DNA from: Pseudomonas palmensis
GTDB taxonomy: Bacteria; Pseudomonadota; Gammaproteobacteria; Pseudomonadales; Pseudomonadaceae
Assembly (NCBI RefSeq): GCF_017848315.1
Contig: NZ_JAFKEC010000012.1
Span: 46,875-110,874 of the forward strand
Length of the DNA: 64,000 bases
Direction: 5' to 3'
Shown here: one piece after another, positions 33,232 through 44,335 of the stretch
Layout of the letters: each line of letters begins with the position of its first letter
Position numbering within the stretch: the first letter of the stretch is position 1
Notes under the pieces: generated by a model
What the model saw: the letters and a program-made list of their open reading frames with translations, nothing else
Told to the model about the DNA's origin: nothing
The model's database searches: none
Translations under genes and position numbers: made by a program

Positions 33232-34386
33232 ATGGTTATCAAAATGTATTTTTTTAAATCGAAGATGCCAGGCGCACTAGCGTTAATGGCGCTCATGAGT
33301 CTCGCGGGTTGCGAAAACTCTAAGTCGGAAGTCAAGGTACAAGCGGATCCACCTCGCGTCGGCACTATTAGCCTTCATCCAGAGACACTACAACTAAAGG
33401 TAGAACTCCCTGGCCGCACCCGTGCCACAGAGGGCGCTGAAATCCGTCCGCAGGTGACTGGAATATTGCTTAAAAAAGCATTTGACGAAGGGGCCTATGT
33501 TAAAAAAGGTCAATTGCTTTATCAGATTGATGCGGCACCCTATCGAGCTGCGCTTGCTCGTGCGCATGCGAACTACCATTCGGCTGAGGCGCTGATTAAG
33601 CGTTACAAAACACTTATAGAAACTAGCGCTATTAGCAGGCAACAATTTGACGACGCACAGTCACGCTTCATGGAGGCTAAGGCAGACCTTGAAGTTGCTC
33701 AAATAAACCTGGATTATACTCGAATAGTTGCTCCTATTTCAGGCAGGATAGGTAGGTCAAGCGTCACGCAAGGTGCTTTGGTTATCGAAAACCAGTCATC
33801 GGCCTTGGCGGTCATACAACAACTAGATCCGATATACGTTGATGTCGTTCAGCCTGCAAGTATGCTCTTGCAACGGAAAAATTATTTAAGCAAGCATAGC
33901 GCTGGCCCGAAAGATTCAAATGAACATCATAGTGCTGTATACGTTGCCTTAGAAGACGGTGCTAAATACGGGTATGCTGGTAAGTTACAGTTTTCAGAAG
34001 TGCAGGTGGACGAGAGTACGGGCGCCGTCACCTTGAGGGTGCTTATGCCCAATCCGGAGCATATTCTGCTCCCGGGAATGTTTGTCAGGGCCGAGCTTGA
34101 GTCAGGTTCGCGTGAGCAGGCGATACTAATACCTCAGAAAGCTGTCTCAAGGAACAGTCGTGGTGAGACTTCTGTGTTTCTTGTGGACTCCGAAAATGTG
34201 GTTTCGGAACGTAAATTTCAAGCCGAGCGTTTAATTCAAGGTCGCTGGCTAACAGATGAACCGTTCGCTCCGGGGTCCAGAATTATAGTCAACGGTATAC
34301 AACATGTGAAAGCGGGCATGAAAGTCGATGCATACGATGTTGGGGCGACGGCTGATCGACTTACCTCTGTTGGAATTACTAGATAA
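33232..34386 (+). CDS. RND efflux periplasmic adaptor (membrane fusion protein)
   Basis: This roughly 384-residue lipoprotein adaptor has a signal with lipobox LAGC. It then has the usual HlyD/AcrA layout: a barrel and lipoyl part ([32 protein letters not shown]), a coiled-coil hairpin, the returning lipoyl strand ([25 protein letters not shown]) and a beta-barrel ending in [14 protein letters not shown]. It would link the inner-membrane pump to the outer-membrane channel. The start is either ATG 33232 or ATG 33244; neither has a strong Shine-Dalgarno. It is the first gene of a three-gene operon, with the pump gene 11 bases downstream. Confidence 0.9.
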   Translation: MVIKMYFFKSKMPGALALMALMSLAGCENSKSEVKVQADPPRVGTISLHPETLQLKVELPGRTRATEGAEIRPQVTGILLKKAFDEGAYVKKGQLLYQIDAAPYRAALARAHANYHSAEALIKRYKTLIETSAISRQQFDDAQSRFMEAKADLEVAQINLDYTRIVAPISGRIGRSSVTQGALVIENQSSALAVIQQLDPIYVDVVQPASMLLQRKNYLSKHSAGPKDSNEHHSAVYVALEDGAKYGYAGKLQFSEVQVDESTGAVTLRVLMPNPEHILLPGMFVRAELESGSREQAILIPQKAVSRNSRGETSVFLVDSENVVSERKFQAERLIQGRWLTDEPFAPGSRIIVNGIQHVKAGMKVDAYDVGATADRLTSVGITR

Positions 34387-34397
34387 CTGGCGGTACC

Positions 34398-37300
34398 ATG
34401 TCAAAGTTTTTCATTGAAAGACCCGTTTTTGCTTGGGTTGTAGCTATTGTTATTATGTTGGCCGGGGCGCTGTCACTGAAAGGTCTTCCCGTCAATCAAT
34501 ATCCGGATGTCGCCCCTCCTGCAATTGGCATTATTGCAAGCTATCCAGGTGCATCCGCCCAGACAGTACAAGATACTGTCACTCAAGTAATTGAGCAGCA
34601 GCTTAATGGACTAGATGGGTTACGATACATACGCTCTGAGAGCAATGCTGATGGGAGCGTTACGATCGTAGTGACTTTTGAGCAAAATATCAATCCGGAT
34701 ACTGCTCAAGTCCAGGTCCAGAATAAGCTATCGCTTGCGACGCCAATGCTCCCTCAGGCAGTTCAGCAAATCGGACTGCGAGTGGTTAAGTATAAGCTTA
34801 ATTTTATGATTGTCGCAGGCCTGGTTTCTGAGGATGGCAGTCTCGATAATTATGCACTAGGAGATTTGGTCGTTTCACAACTTCAGGATCCGCTGACACG
34901 CACACCAGGCGTCGGCGACTTCATGGTTCTGGGCGCTCAAAACGCAATGCGTGTTTGGCTGGATCCACTGAAATTAAATAACTATCAGTTAATGCCAGCA
35001 GACGTTACTCGAGCCATTGAGGAGCAAAATGTACAAATCTCTTCAGGACAGTTGGGGGGGCGTCCTAATGTTGAAGCTGCGCAGCTCAATGCAACGATCA
35101 TAGGGAAATCCCTGCTTAGAACTCCTCAGGAGTTCAAAAATATCCTGCTGAAGGTCAATGCTGACGGGTCGCAAGTCAAGTTGCAGGACGTCGCCGACAT
35201 TGAGCTCGGTGCTGATGACTTTTCAATCAGTGCAATGGCGAACGGAAAGCCCAGCGCTGGTATTGCGCTACGCCTTGTTACTGGCGGTAATACACTGGAC
35301 GCGGTTGCTGCAGTTCAAGAGACTCTGAAGCGTATAAGTCCCACCCTGCCAAAGGGTGTAAAAGTAATTTACCCATACGATACGGCACCAGTAGTCAGTG
35401 AGTCGATCAACGGTGTAGTGCATACGTTGATCGAAGCCGTCGTGCTTGTTTTTGTCATAATGTATTTGTTCTTGCAGAATCTGAGGGCTACGTTAATACC
35501 AACGCTGGCGGTTCCTGTTGTACTTCTGGGGACATTTGGTGTTATGGCATTGTTCGGGTTCACCGTCAATATCCTCACAATGTTCGGGCTGGTTCTGGCA
35601 ATCGGACTATTGGTGGACGATGCAATCGTAGTTGTTGAGAATGTCGAGCGCCTCATGAAGGAGGAAGGGTTGAGCCCATTGGACGCGACTCGTAAGTCCA
35701 TGGAGCAAATATCCGGCGCCCTTGTTGGTATAGGCCTTGTGTTATCCGCCGTATTTATACCTATGGCGTTTTTTGGGGGATCGACGGGTGTAATTTATCG
35801 ACAGTTTTCGGTCACTATCGTTACCTCCATGGCGCTTTCGGTATTCGTCGCTCTCGTGTTTACGCCTACGCTATGCGCTACACTTCTAAAGCCCGTCCAT
35901 GCTGAACACTCAGGGAGCGGTTTTTTTGGTTGGTTCAATCGAATGTTTGATCGCTCAACAGCTCGCTATGGGCATGGCGTTGAACTAGTAGTTAACAATC
36001 GCGGGCGCGCGTCCGGGGTGTACGTACTTATTGTATTGGCATTGGCTTTCCTGTTTCCAATGCTGCCTACATCATTTTTGCCTGGTGAGGATCAAGGTTT
36101 TATTTTGGCGCAGGTAGAGCTTCCGCCTAATAGTACTGCAACACAGACCGATAAAGTGCTTGAGGAAATGACTGCCTATCTGCTGCATGATGAAAAAGAT
36201 TCTGTTGAGACTGTTTTTGCAATCAACGGTTTCAGTTTTTCTGGTAGGGGACAGAATAGCGGCATGGCGTTCATTATGCTAAAGCCCTGGGGTGATCGCA
36301 AAACGACGGCGTTTGAATTGCAAGAAAGGTCAATGCATTATCTACGTACGATTGAATCTGCGTCGGTGATTACGTTTATGCCTCCGGCCATTATGGAGCT
36401 AGGGAACGCGGCAGGCTTTAATTTCTTCCTGCAAGACTACAGTGGCGCTGGGCATAACCATCTCATGGAAATGCGTGCTCAGCTATTGGAAAAAGCCGCT
36501 CAGCGCCCAGAGCTAGCACTGGTTCGGCCTAATGGTAAGGCTGACGAACCTCAGTACCAGGTAGTGATAGACGACGAAAAGGCTCGAGCCTATGGCCTAA
36601 CGCTTGCGGATATCAACAGCACGATGAGTGCTGTTTGGGGAGCTTCATATGTGAATGATTTTATCGATCGTGAGCGTGTAAAGCGTGTATACGTTCAAGG
36701 TGTACCTCAAGCCCGTATTACTCCTGACGATTTTGCGAAATGGTATGTGCGTAACAAAAGTGGGGAAATGGTGTCGTTCGCTGCTTTCGCTACGGGTTCA
36801 TGGACTTTCGGCTCCCCAAAGCTGGAGCGATACAATGGCACACCCGCCATTGAATTTCTCGGTCAACCGGCACCTGGTTTTAGTACCGGGGATGCAATGA
36901 AAGCCATTGAAGAAATTGCCGCGTCACTGCCACCCAGCAGTGCGATTGCCTGGACTGGTCTCTCATATGAGGAGAGGATCAGTGGATCTCAAGCTTCTTC
37001 CCTCTATTTGCTGTCAGTAGTGGCAGTGTTTCTATGTCTAGCAGCACTATATAATAGCTGGTCTATTCCTATTGCAGTGATGTTAGTCGTCCCACTTGGT
37101 ATCTTGGGCACGGTCGGAGGCACGCTCATGCGCGGATTGGATAATGATGCGTTCTTCCAGATCGGGTTGTTGACGACTGTTGGGCTCTGCGCAAAAAATG
37201 CGATATTGATTGTCGAGTTCGCTAAAGAACTTTATGGAAAGGGTGGGCGGACATTGAATGCTGCGGCGATCGAAGCCTCAAAACTTCGATTGCGTCCTAT

Positions 37301-37526
37301 TATAATGACTTCTTTAGCATTTACTATGGGTGTGATCCCCTTGGTGATATCCCATGGCGCTAGCGCAGGTAGTAAACATGCGATCGGTACCGGTGTAATT
37401 GGGGGGATGATAACTGCTACGTTCCTTGCAATATTCTTTATTCCACTCTTCTACGTGCAGGTGACATCTCTTTCTAATTCAAAACGTCAAAGGCGTGAGG
37501 TTGTTGGTGAGGAGATGTCAGAATGA
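34398..37526 (+). CDS. RND multidrug efflux permease (HAE1/AcrB-MexB type)
   Basis: This 1042-residue inner-membrane pump has the expected twelve membrane segments and two large periplasmic loops. The N-terminus is [21 protein letters not shown]. The proton-relay aspartates are D407 and D408 in [18 protein letters not shown]. The second-half helices include [27 protein letters not shown], with the relay lysine in AKNA. The length is normal for AcrB/MexB/TtgB proteins, and no disruption is visible. Substrates are probably drugs, solvents or aromatic compounds, as for P. putida Ttg and Mex pumps, but specificity cannot be read. It overlaps the channel gene by four bases. Confidence 0.93.
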   Translation: MSKFFIERPVFAWVVAIVIMLAGALSLKGLPVNQYPDVAPPAIGIIASYPGASAQTVQDTVTQVIEQQLNGLDGLRYIRSESNADGSVTIVVTFEQNINPDTAQVQVQNKLSLATPMLPQAVQQIGLRVVKYKLNFMIVAGLVSEDGSLDNYALGDLVVSQLQDPLTRTPGVGDFMVLGAQNAMRVWLDPLKLNNYQLMPADVTRAIEEQNVQISSGQLGGRPNVEAAQLNATIIGKSLLRTPQEFKNILLKVNADGSQVKLQDVADIELGADDFSISAMANGKPSAGIALRLVTGGNTLDAVAAVQETLKRISPTLPKGVKVIYPYDTAPVVSESINGVVHTLIEAVVLVFVIMYLFLQNLRATLIPTLAVPVVLLGTFGVMALFGFTVNILTMFGLVLAIGLLVDDAIVVVENVERLMKEEGLSPLDATRKSMEQISGALVGIGLVLSAVFIPMAFFGGSTGVIYRQFSVTIVTSMALSVFVALVFTPTLCATLLKPVHAEHSGSGFFGWFNRMFDRSTARYGHGVELVVNNRGRASGVYVLIVLALAFLFPMLPTSFLPGEDQGFILAQVELPPNSTATQTDKVLEEMTAYLLHDEKDSVETVFAINGFSFSGRGQNSGMAFIMLKPWGDRKTTAFELQERSMHYLRTIESASVITFMPPAIMELGNAAGFNFFLQDYSGAGHNHLMEMRAQLLEKAAQRPELALVRPNGKADEPQYQVVIDDEKARAYGLTLADINSTMSAVWGASYVNDFIDRERVKRVYVQGVPQARITPDDFAKWYVRNKSGEMVSFAAFATGSWTFGSPKLERYNGTPAIEFLGQPAPGFSTGDAMKAIEEIAASLPPSSAIAWTGLSYEERISGSQASSLYLLSVVAVFLCLAALYNSWSIPIAVMLVVPLGILGTVGGTLMRGLDNDAFFQIGLLTTVGLCAKNAILIVEFAKELYGKGGRTLNAAAIEASKLRLRPIIMTSLAFTMGVIPLVISHGASAGSKHAIGTGVIGGMITATFLAIFFIPLFYVQVTSLSNSKRQRREVVGEEMSE

Positions 37527-38950
37527 CCGTTAACGCCATCCATTATACAATCGTCCGTCTGTCGTTGCTGAGCGTTGCTTTGACAGGGTGTAGTTCGCTT
37601 GCGCCAGTGTATAAGCGTCCTCCGCTCCCTGTTGCAGAAAAATGGGCGAATTCAGCGATGCCTAGCTCTCAGAGAGATACTCCAAACCTTAACACTGGTG
37701 ATCGTTGGGAGGGCCTTTTTACCAATGTCGAGCTCCGCTCGCTGATAGAACTGGCATTGAAAAATAACCGGGATCTAAGGGTTGCGAATCTTAACGTTCA
37801 AAAAAGTAGAGCCTTGTATCGAATTGAGCGAGCCGGGCTCATGCCACAAACTCAGGTAGGGGCTGCAAAAAACTATGTACGTACACCGGGATCACTTACA
37901 TCATCTGGGGCTGATGAGACCGCAAAAAGCTATGATCTAAGCGTGGGAATTACATCGTGGGAGCTGGATTTATTCGGGAAAATTCGAAGTTTAGAGAACC
38001 AAGCTCTAAATGAGTATCTTGCTACTGAGTCGGCTCGGAGAGCTACTAAAATAAACATTATCGCCGAGACGGCACTTGCATATTTAAGACTGACAGCCAA
38101 CCACGAACTTCTAGCAGTCGCGACTGATACGCTGAAAAGTCGTAAGCAAGGATTGGCCCTGCAGACCCAACTCAGACATGTTGGAAGTTCGTCTGATCTT
38201 GAGTTAAATCAAGCGTCAGCTGAGTTCAATCAGGCAGAGGACGAGTATCTCGCGAGCGAAGCAGCATTTGTTCAGTCTCGTAATGCTTTAGAGTTGCTGG
38301 TCGGGAGTTCTATTTCGGGATTGGAGCTTACTTTGGATCCTGGGGAATCAGCGGTAGGCGTCACCGACATACCACCAGGTTTGCCCTCGGATTTACTTAC
38401 TCATCGGCCTGATATAGTTGCGGCTGAATATCAGCTAGTTGGCGCGGAGGCTAATATTGGAGCGGCACGCGCAGCGTTTTTCCCGAGTGTAACTCTCACT
38501 GGCAGCTTGGGATACGCTAGTCCGTCGCTTAATACGCTGACCTCGGGTGCAAATCGTACTTGGGAGTTTTTACCGAAAATTAACGTACCAATCTTTACCG
38601 GCGGGAGGCTACGCGCCGGTTTAGAGGTCAGCAAGGCGAACAGGGACATAGCCGTGGCAAACTATGAACGAACAATACAGACGGCATTCCAAGAAGTCGC
38701 AGATGCGTTGGCTGTGCGGGCTACCATTAATAAGCGAGTGGATGCTCAGCAGCGACGGCTAAACGCTGCGGAAGCGGCTCACACTTTGGTCGTCCAGCTG
38801 TACGGTACAGGTGTTGCTAGCTACCTTGAAGTCCTAGATGCTCAGCGTACCCTTAACAACGCTCTCAATGATCGGATCACTACAAAGCTCGCTCGAGAGC
38901 AGAACCTAATAATGTTATACAAGTCACTCGGGGGGGCGTGGGGCGCATAA
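37523..38950 (+). CDS. Outer-membrane efflux channel (OprM/NodT family)
   Basis: This 475-residue TolC-like lipoprotein has a signal with lipobox LTGC (about residues 20-23). Two internally similar outer-membrane efflux repeats follow, each with long helices ([25 protein letters not shown], then [42 protein letters not shown]). The motif [21 protein letters not shown] is typical near the end. It forms the exit duct of the tripartite pump encoded upstream. It starts inside the pump stop codon (ATGA overlap), showing translational coupling. It ends the operon. Confidence 0.92.
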   Translation: MTVNAIHYTIVRLSLLSVALTGCSSLAPVYKRPPLPVAEKWANSAMPSSQRDTPNLNTGDRWEGLFTNVELRSLIELALKNNRDLRVANLNVQKSRALYRIERAGLMPQTQVGAAKNYVRTPGSLTSSGADETAKSYDLSVGITSWELDLFGKIRSLENQALNEYLATESARRATKINIIAETALAYLRLTANHELLAVATDTLKSRKQGLALQTQLRHVGSSSDLELNQASAEFNQAEDEYLASEAAFVQSRNALELLVGSSISGLELTLDPGESAVGVTDIPPGLPSDLLTHRPDIVAAEYQLVGAEANIGAARAAFFPSVTLTGSLGYASPSLNTLTSGANRTWEFLPKINVPIFTGGRLRAGLEVSKANRDIAVANYERTIQTAFQEVADALAVRATINKRVDAQQRRLNAAEAAHTLVVQLYGTGVASYLEVLDAQRTLNNALNDRITTKLAREQNLIMLYKSLGGAWGA

Positions 38951-39132
38951 GTGTAAGTGGATCGTATGGATGATTCTGTTCGGTTAGTGGACGATCATGA
39001 TGTTTAAAGACGTCGTAGGGCTCCAGCTTACAGAATGTAGTTGCGCATCGCTTCCCATTAATAGTAAAGGATCGCCTTGTGTAGTGTAATATCTGCCGAG
39101 CAAATTACATTAACCATCACTTATATACACAG

Positions 39133-39156
39133 CCGACCGCTCTGCGGTCGGTTTTA
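39133..39156 (+). terminator. Intrinsic terminator downstream of the efflux operon
   Basis: An eight-base stem, CCGACCGC (39133-39140) with GCGGTCGG (39144-39151) and a TCT loop, is followed by TTTTA. It is about 180 bases after the channel gene and should end the operon transcript. Confidence 0.85.
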
Positions 39157-40053
39157 CGTGGGGTTTGTGATGTTATGAGTATTTTCTCTAAAGTTTTTAG
39201 GAACTGAGTCTATTAAAGACTAGTATGCGCAGAACGGTCACATATGTTCCTAGCGATGTCAATTGTGAGTGGAAAAGCATCCTCGGCTCAGCAAAAAATA
39301 GCTTTTTATAGTAATAAATTTCTTGGGTGTAGGGCATAGGTCTGGTTGGCTTCTGCTCCTGTGCCCACCTCGCAGTAACGCTCGGCAGGGCCAAGAATCA
39401 ATGGGTACCTGACATAGAGCTGCGGAGTAGAAGTAGATTCTTTTTCGGCTGCAGCGTCGACTCTAGACCTGTATAGTTTCAAGATCATTCAATCACTTAT
39501 GACATGATCTTAAGGCAGGTCAGTATTTGCCCATAATTGATCGAGCTTGAACCTCAGTACAAAGGCACCTCACTGGCGCAGTCTATACGTGCGGGGAGGG
39601 GGGCACCAGCCGATTCGGCGCTCTCGGCTGGCTGTGAAAGGCAGGGATCTCTCACCTATCAGTTAGGGTGAGTGTGAGAGCACTGATCCCTACATGATTG
39701 GGCCAAGATTTTAGGAGGGCACCAATTGGCAGTGGGCTAATGTTCATAGTGTTGAATCACCTGAGGATGCCAGTTGCCTTTGATGGGTTCTAAGTGTACG
39801 AATCTTAAACAGGAGCGGAACCGATTCAAGATCTTGAGTTACTAATCATCTGTTACTTATTTCGTTGCCTAAGTCAATATTCTCCAGGCAAGGCGGCAAG
39901 GAATTTTCGTAAGCGAGCCAGGTTGGGGTTGACTAACTATTAAGTGCGCTCGCTGAAATAAATTGACGTTAGTCTATGCAAGTGAATTATATAATTCGCT
40001 CGGCCGGCGCTATATGTCAGGACACAACTGTCGTTATATGCAAATCTTGTAAT
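39157..40053. other. Non-coding, partly structured interval
   Basis: I find no supported gene in this AT-rich interval. It includes two strong inverted-repeat structures at 39606-39690, described separately. Confidence 0.4.
39606..39690. other. Two adjacent inverted-repeat structures
   Basis: Structure 1 pairs CCAGCCGA (39606-39613) with TCGGCTGG (39624-39631). Structure 2 pairs GGGATC (39644-39649) with GATCCC (39685-39690), enclosing CTCTCAC (39649-39655) opposite GTGAGAG (39674-39680). Neither has a T-run. They could be a structured RNA, a protein-binding cruciform or a mobile-element remnant. Confidence 0.4.
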
Positions 40054-40311
40054 CTATTTAAAGAGTTCTTTGGTCTCTCGAGTATCTTGCAATTTCGCAG
40101 GCGGCGAAGCTTGACCAAATACCGCTGGTGCCAGAGCAATCGACTCAGTCGCGGTTGTTTTAAACGAGTCCTTCGGTGCGGAAGCGTGTTGAATGGTTTT
40201 CTTGATTCTATCTTGAAAGCGAATGGCGGCATGAGCTCCATCTGCTGCATTTACATTACTTGCGGTTAGTGATAGGAGGCAGAAAAATAATGTTGCTTTA
40301 TCTATCGTCAT
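40054..40311 (-). CDS. Small secreted protein, PtrA-like in size and layout
   Basis: This 85-residue protein has a signal peptide (about 1-22, ATLFFCLLSLTASNVNA). The polar mature part begins ADGAHAAIRFQDRIKKTIQ. GGAG lies about ten bases before the ATG. It resembles in layout the small secreted protein at 30922, though sequence similarity is weak. It is isolated, with no operon partner. The function is unknown. Confidence 0.45.
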   Translation of the reverse strand: MTIDKATLFFCLLSLTASNVNAADGAHAAIRFQDRIKKTIQHASAPKDSFKTTATESIALAPAVFGQASPPAKLQDTRETKELFK

Positions 40312-41465
40312 GGTTCATTTGTCTCCGATTTTGTTAGTGTAGCGTAAGATATCCTGTTATGAAGATAAAGCATAAAAAACTATACACACTGTTCGATATA
40401 TCGTACAGATCAGAGATGTGTAGATGCTGGAGCTAAACCTTGGCCTAATCAATTCCTGTCCGTCTCGGAAGGAGTTGAGGGCAGTGGCCAGATTGGCTGA
40501 GTCTGAATGCGGTATAGCTACCTCGGCCCGGCGCTACGCATAAGTGTAAGTTCTAATGTTATCTTTTTACGTTTATTCTGAGCACATTCAGCCATCCAGG
40601 CTGGATGCGATTTATCAGGTTTTATCTGTGAGCCGTCTGGCACGTAGTTCTCGTTGGTGAGAGAACACTGAATGCCGTAGTTGCGCCGCTGAGATCTAAA
40701 TGCTCTTGGAGTTGCATATGCGACTTTAAGTAACAGGGATATAAGCTTTTGGTTCTAGGCGTTACATTAGGGTGTCGCAATGTCTACCGTTGCCGCAGCT
40801 TTAGTTGGTGATGGCCGATCTGTTATTCTAGTTGGAAACTGGTCTAAGGATTATACAGTCTGAGCGCTTGTAGAAATGGTTATATCGACCGGCAATCGGC
40901 CTGCAGTTGATGGCGCAGTGGATGTGCGGGAAACTAAGTAGAGGTTTGTGCAGCTACGCACGAGTTGTTTTCTATAGTCTTACGAAGAGACTTATCTGGG
41001 GCCGTGAAATCAGATGAGTAGCCGTAGCATCGCCTGCCGAGAACGCTGATGGTAGCTGCCACCAAGCAGGAGAGCGAACGCAAATGGTGCGTTATTGCTG
41101 TGCATTTGTTCAGGCAATCTGCCCGGTTACACGGGAATGCTTCAGAAAACAACCTAATGCACAACAATGGGGCTTCAAATGCACCAAGAACGGGCTCTCA
41201 GGTGTTCAAACATCCGTAAGGCCGGATTGGGTGAGCATCAAGCATAACGCCAGGTTCCGCAGGCAGCTTCAAGCTGGTGTTCCGCGCCAGCTTTATTTGG
41301 AAACAATCCCAAAAATTTTCAGTTGATGTCGCATATCAATTACAAGATGTCGTACATAATTTATCAGTGGATTCATGGTAAGGGAATGTTGGCATGCTGC
41401 TTGCTCCGCTCTGACGGCGCCTGTTTGGCGTTAATTTCAAATCATAGAGTGCATGAGGAAGGGTT
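40312..41465. other. Long non-coding interval upstream of the nitrilase gene
   Basis: Short open frames exist (for example 41084-41326 on the plus strand) but lack a ribosome binding site and protein-like composition. The nitrilase promoter should lie in the last 100-150 bases. I see no clear repeat or transposon end. Confidence 0.4.
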
Positions 41466-42416
41466 ATGAGTGATTTTCAACGGCAGGAGTTTCGTAAGAT
41501 TCGCGTTGCGGCAGTTCAAGCTGAGTCTGTATTTCTTGACTTGGATGCAACAACGCAGTTGGCCTGTCAGCTTATTGCCCAGGCAGCGACAAATGGAGCT
41601 GATTTGATTGCATTTCCCGAAGCTTTTATACCTACATTCCCCAATTGGTATGAAAGTATGGGTGAAGGCATAATTGCCAGAGAGCTTGATAAACGGCTAT
41701 TCCTAAGCTCGGTCGAGGTGCCAGGTGAACACATCCAGGCAATTGCGGAGGCATGTCGCCGAGGGTCCATAAACGCTGTGGTTGGAATCAATGAGCGGAT
41801 GAGCGGGACGACCGGTACAATGCACAATACACAGGTGCATATTACCAGCGAGGGTGTCATCGCAGGAAAGCATCAGAAATACGTTGCCACAACTGGAGAG
41901 CGTCAAATACACACACCAGGGAAAACGGGGCACTACAATTCATTTAAAACTGAGTTCGGAGTGGTGTCAGGACTGATTTGCGGTGAGAATTCAAATATGC
42001 TGGGGGCGTACGCGGCCGCGGTAAATTATCCAGTAGTGCATGTAGCTTCATGGCCTTCGTATTTCCATCCCTATTTTCATATGCAGCACGCTATACTGAC
42101 AGCCACTGGCGGTCTAGCTTACTCTTTAAAAAGTTTTGTGATCAATTCCGTTTCTCGCGTTTCATCAGCTTACATAGAAGCTGTGGCGCAAAATGAGAAT
42201 GAGCTTGAGTTTTTGCTGGAGCAGCAGCGATTCAAACCTGGTGCGACAGTGCTTGATCCATCCGGGAAAGTAATTGCTGATGGCACTGGTTGCGCGGCTC
42301 CACTGCTTTTCGCTGATATAGATCTCGCAGATGTGATTATCCCAAAAATGATCATAGACTCCGCTGGTCACTATAATCGGCCTGAAATTTTCGCACCACT
42401 CTTTAACGGATTGTAA
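41466..42416 (+). CDS. Nitrilase
   Basis: This 316-residue carbon-nitrogen hydrolase has the catalytic triad: Glu52 in AFPEAFIP, Lys138 in KHQKY and Cys172 in GLICGENSN. The CGEN context and the length are those of true nitrilases (nitrile to carboxylic acid and ammonia) rather than amidases. The start has GAGGAAGG four bases upstream. A divergent-type AraC regulator and an EamA exporter follow, so the cluster may sense, convert and export a nitrile-derived compound. Substrate preference, aromatic or aliphatic, cannot be read from sequence. Confidence 0.88.
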   Translation: MSDFQRQEFRKIRVAAVQAESVFLDLDATTQLACQLIAQAATNGADLIAFPEAFIPTFPNWYESMGEGIIARELDKRLFLSSVEVPGEHIQAIAEACRRGSINAVVGINERMSGTTGTMHNTQVHITSEGVIAGKHQKYVATTGERQIHTPGKTGHYNSFKTEFGVVSGLICGENSNMLGAYAAAVNYPVVHVASWPSYFHPYFHMQHAILTATGGLAYSLKSFVINSVSRVSSAYIEAVAQNENELEFLLEQQRFKPGATVLDPSGKVIADGTGCAAPLLFADIDLADVIIPKMIIDSAGHYNRPEIFAPLFNGL

Positions 42417-42423
42417 TGGCGAT

Positions 42424-42456
42424 AAGCCATTCGTCAAGGGCGGGTGGCTTGTTTTT
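42424..42456 (+). terminator. Probable terminator after the nitrilase gene
   Basis: AAGCCA (42424-42429) pairs with TGGCTT (42445-42450), followed by GTTTTT. The loop is long, so the structure is weaker than others in the window. Confidence 0.5.
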
Positions 42457-42598
42457 CGTTTCCGTATGTGGTCGATTAAATGTCAATTATATTACTAGGT
42501 CGTCGGCGCTGCCATAGTGTATAAAGTTTCTGCTGGGAGTTGTATGGCCAAGTCGGGCTCTCACATCAATGGTAGTCTCGGTTTTCGCAATGCCCGAA

Positions 42599-43372
42599 TT
42601 ATTTGTTCTTTCTATACGACTCGGGTGTCATTCCTGTCAGGCGGCGGAACATGTTGATAAAAACAGATGGTGAAGAATATCCCAGTTCCCATGAGATTTG
42701 CTGAATGGTTAGCCCCTCATCAAGACCTTCTAGAGCTCGCATGTGTCGTGCACGTTGCTGCCATTCTCCAAAACCGATACCAAGTTCGGCGAGGCACTTC
42801 CTTTCAAGGGTTCTCGCTGTCATGTGAAACTTTTTCGCTACTTCTTCGGTAGAACGCTTGTCTTTAAGGCTGGAGGTAACATCATTCAATATCTCACTAA
42901 GAGTCTCTGTATTCGAATACGGTAGGTACGACGATATGATTTTCGAGGCTGCGATTTGATCAAGGGCGACTTGGGCCATTCTCAGTTCTTGAATAGTGCT
43001 GGGAGAATTGACAGAAATTCTCGCGAATTCATTGAGAATTGCTTTCAGTAATTCGCTCATTGACATAGCACAAGGTCTTCCCGGTAGTGTTTCCGAAATA
43101 CTATTTGAGAGGTAGACGCTCCGATATATCGATGAGACTCTATTGAATGACTTATGTGGTCGGTGAGGTGGGATCCAGACCGCATAATGCGGTGGAGATA
43201 TAAACCGCTCACCACTAATTTCTAAATTCATGACACCCTGTGCAACGTAGTTAAGTTGGCCCCATGGGTGGGCGTGCTCTATCCATTCCGCCGGATCGAG
43301 ATTTTGATGGCGGAAATAGATGTCACCGTTGAACTCTGAGAATTTCGGTATACCGTCGCTTTTCACGATCAT
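42599..43372 (-). CDS. AraC-family transcriptional regulator
   Basis: This 257-residue regulator has an N-terminal cupin-like sensing domain (EHAHPWGQLNYVAQGVMNLEISGERFISPPHYAVWIPPHRPH). The C-terminal double HTH includes VAKKFHMTARTLERKCLAELGIGFGEWQQRARHMRALEGL, then IQQISWELGYSSPSVFINMFRRLTGMTPESYR. It diverges from the EamA exporter gene and converges on the nitrilase gene, so the exporter is the closest likely target. The start is the ATG at 43372, with a GTG two codons downstream as alternative. Confidence 0.88.
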   Translation of the reverse strand: MIVKSDGIPKFSEFNGDIYFRHQNLDPAEWIEHAHPWGQLNYVAQGVMNLEISGERFISPPHYAVWIPPHRPHKSFNRVSSIYRSVYLSNSISETLPGRPCAMSMSELLKAILNEFARISVNSPSTIQELRMAQVALDQIAASKIISSYLPYSNTETLSEILNDVTSSLKDKRSTEEVAKKFHMTARTLERKCLAELGIGFGEWQQRARHMRALEGLDEGLTIQQISWELGYSSPSVFINMFRRLTGMTPESYRKNK

Positions 43373-43465
43373 GTCGGATTAACACCATAAATTGTCGTGT
43401 TTGAATGATTTTCGTCGGATGGCTTACGTTTCATAATAGCAAAAAATCTTATAGGGATAAACTGC

Positions 43466-44335
43466 GTGAACTATTTTTATCCAGTGATAGCTGCTTTCTT
43501 GTGGGGGAGTAACACGATTATCACTAAGCTATGTGCAAATGTTCTATCTCCAGTCGAAATCGGCTTCTACCGTTGGCTAGTTGCTGCATTGATTCTAACG
43601 CCTGTCGTCATTAAGTCGATTATCATCGATTATCATGTGCTAAAATCGTGTCTTCCCAAACTGTGCGTCCTCGGATTTTTGGGTGGGGTAGTGTTTCAGT
43701 GTTTGGCTTACTATGCCGCGCATTATACAACAGCGACCAACATGGGGATCATCCAGTCTCTAATGCCGATAATGGCCTTGATCCTTTCTGTAGCTTTTCT
43801 TAATAGTGCGGTCAGTGTCGGAGGCATATTAGGTGTGGTTGTCTCTGCAGTGGGTGTTGTAGTAGTGGTTTCTCGAGGTGATTTTATCGTCTTTGTCGAG
43901 CATGGGATCAATCGAGGAGACCTTCTAATGCTCGTTGCGACCTTGGCGTTTTCCTTTTACGGATTTTATGTTCATAAGTGGAGGCTGAATGTACCGCTTT
44001 TACAATCGGTCTATATTCAGGCGGTGGTGGCAACAATAGTGCTTCTTCCTTTGTTTGTTGTGACTCCAAAAAATCAGATAAGCGCTGAGTCAAGCTTCTA
44101 TATAGCATTTGCCGGTGTGGCGGCTTCAATTTTTGCCCCGCTTTTGTGGATGCATGGTATTTCTAAAATTGGAGCTGCGAGGGCTTCCTTGTTTTTTAAT
44201 CTAGTTCCTGTCACCACTGCTCTTCTCGCTGTTGCTTTGTTGGATGAAAAAATGACTGTCAGCGTTTTGGTGGGCGGCGGGTTGTCCATTTTAGGCGTAC
44301 TAATAGCTGAAGTCTTTAGGCCTAAAAGCGCCTAG
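43466..44335 (+). CDS. EamA/DMT-family exporter
   Basis: This 289-residue membrane protein has ten predicted helices in two EamA repeats, beginning MNYFYPVIAAFLWGSNTIITKLCANVLSPVEIGFYRWLVAALILTP. Such DMT transporters export amino acids or small metabolites. The start is a GTG at 43466. It is divergent from the AraC gene, which probably regulates it. It may remove a product or substrate of the neighbouring nitrilase; this is inferred from position. Confidence 0.87.
   Translation: MNYFYPVIAAFLWGSNTIITKLCANVLSPVEIGFYRWLVAALILTPVVIKSIIIDYHVLKSCLPKLCVLGFLGGVVFQCLAYYAAHYTTATNMGIIQSLMPIMALILSVAFLNSAVSVGGILGVVVSAVGVVVVVSRGDFIVFVEHGINRGDLLMLVATLAFSFYGFYVHKWRLNVPLLQSVYIQAVVATIVLLPLFVVTPKNQISAESSFYIAFAGVAASIFAPLLWMHGISKIGAARASLFFNLVPVTTALLAVALLDEKMTVSVLVGGGLSILGVLIAEVFRPKSA

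Noticed and set aside
41084..41326. An 80-residue frame before the nitrilase gene
   Set aside because: It has no Shine-Dalgarno, no recognisable similarity and an unusual composition, in a region without other coding signs.
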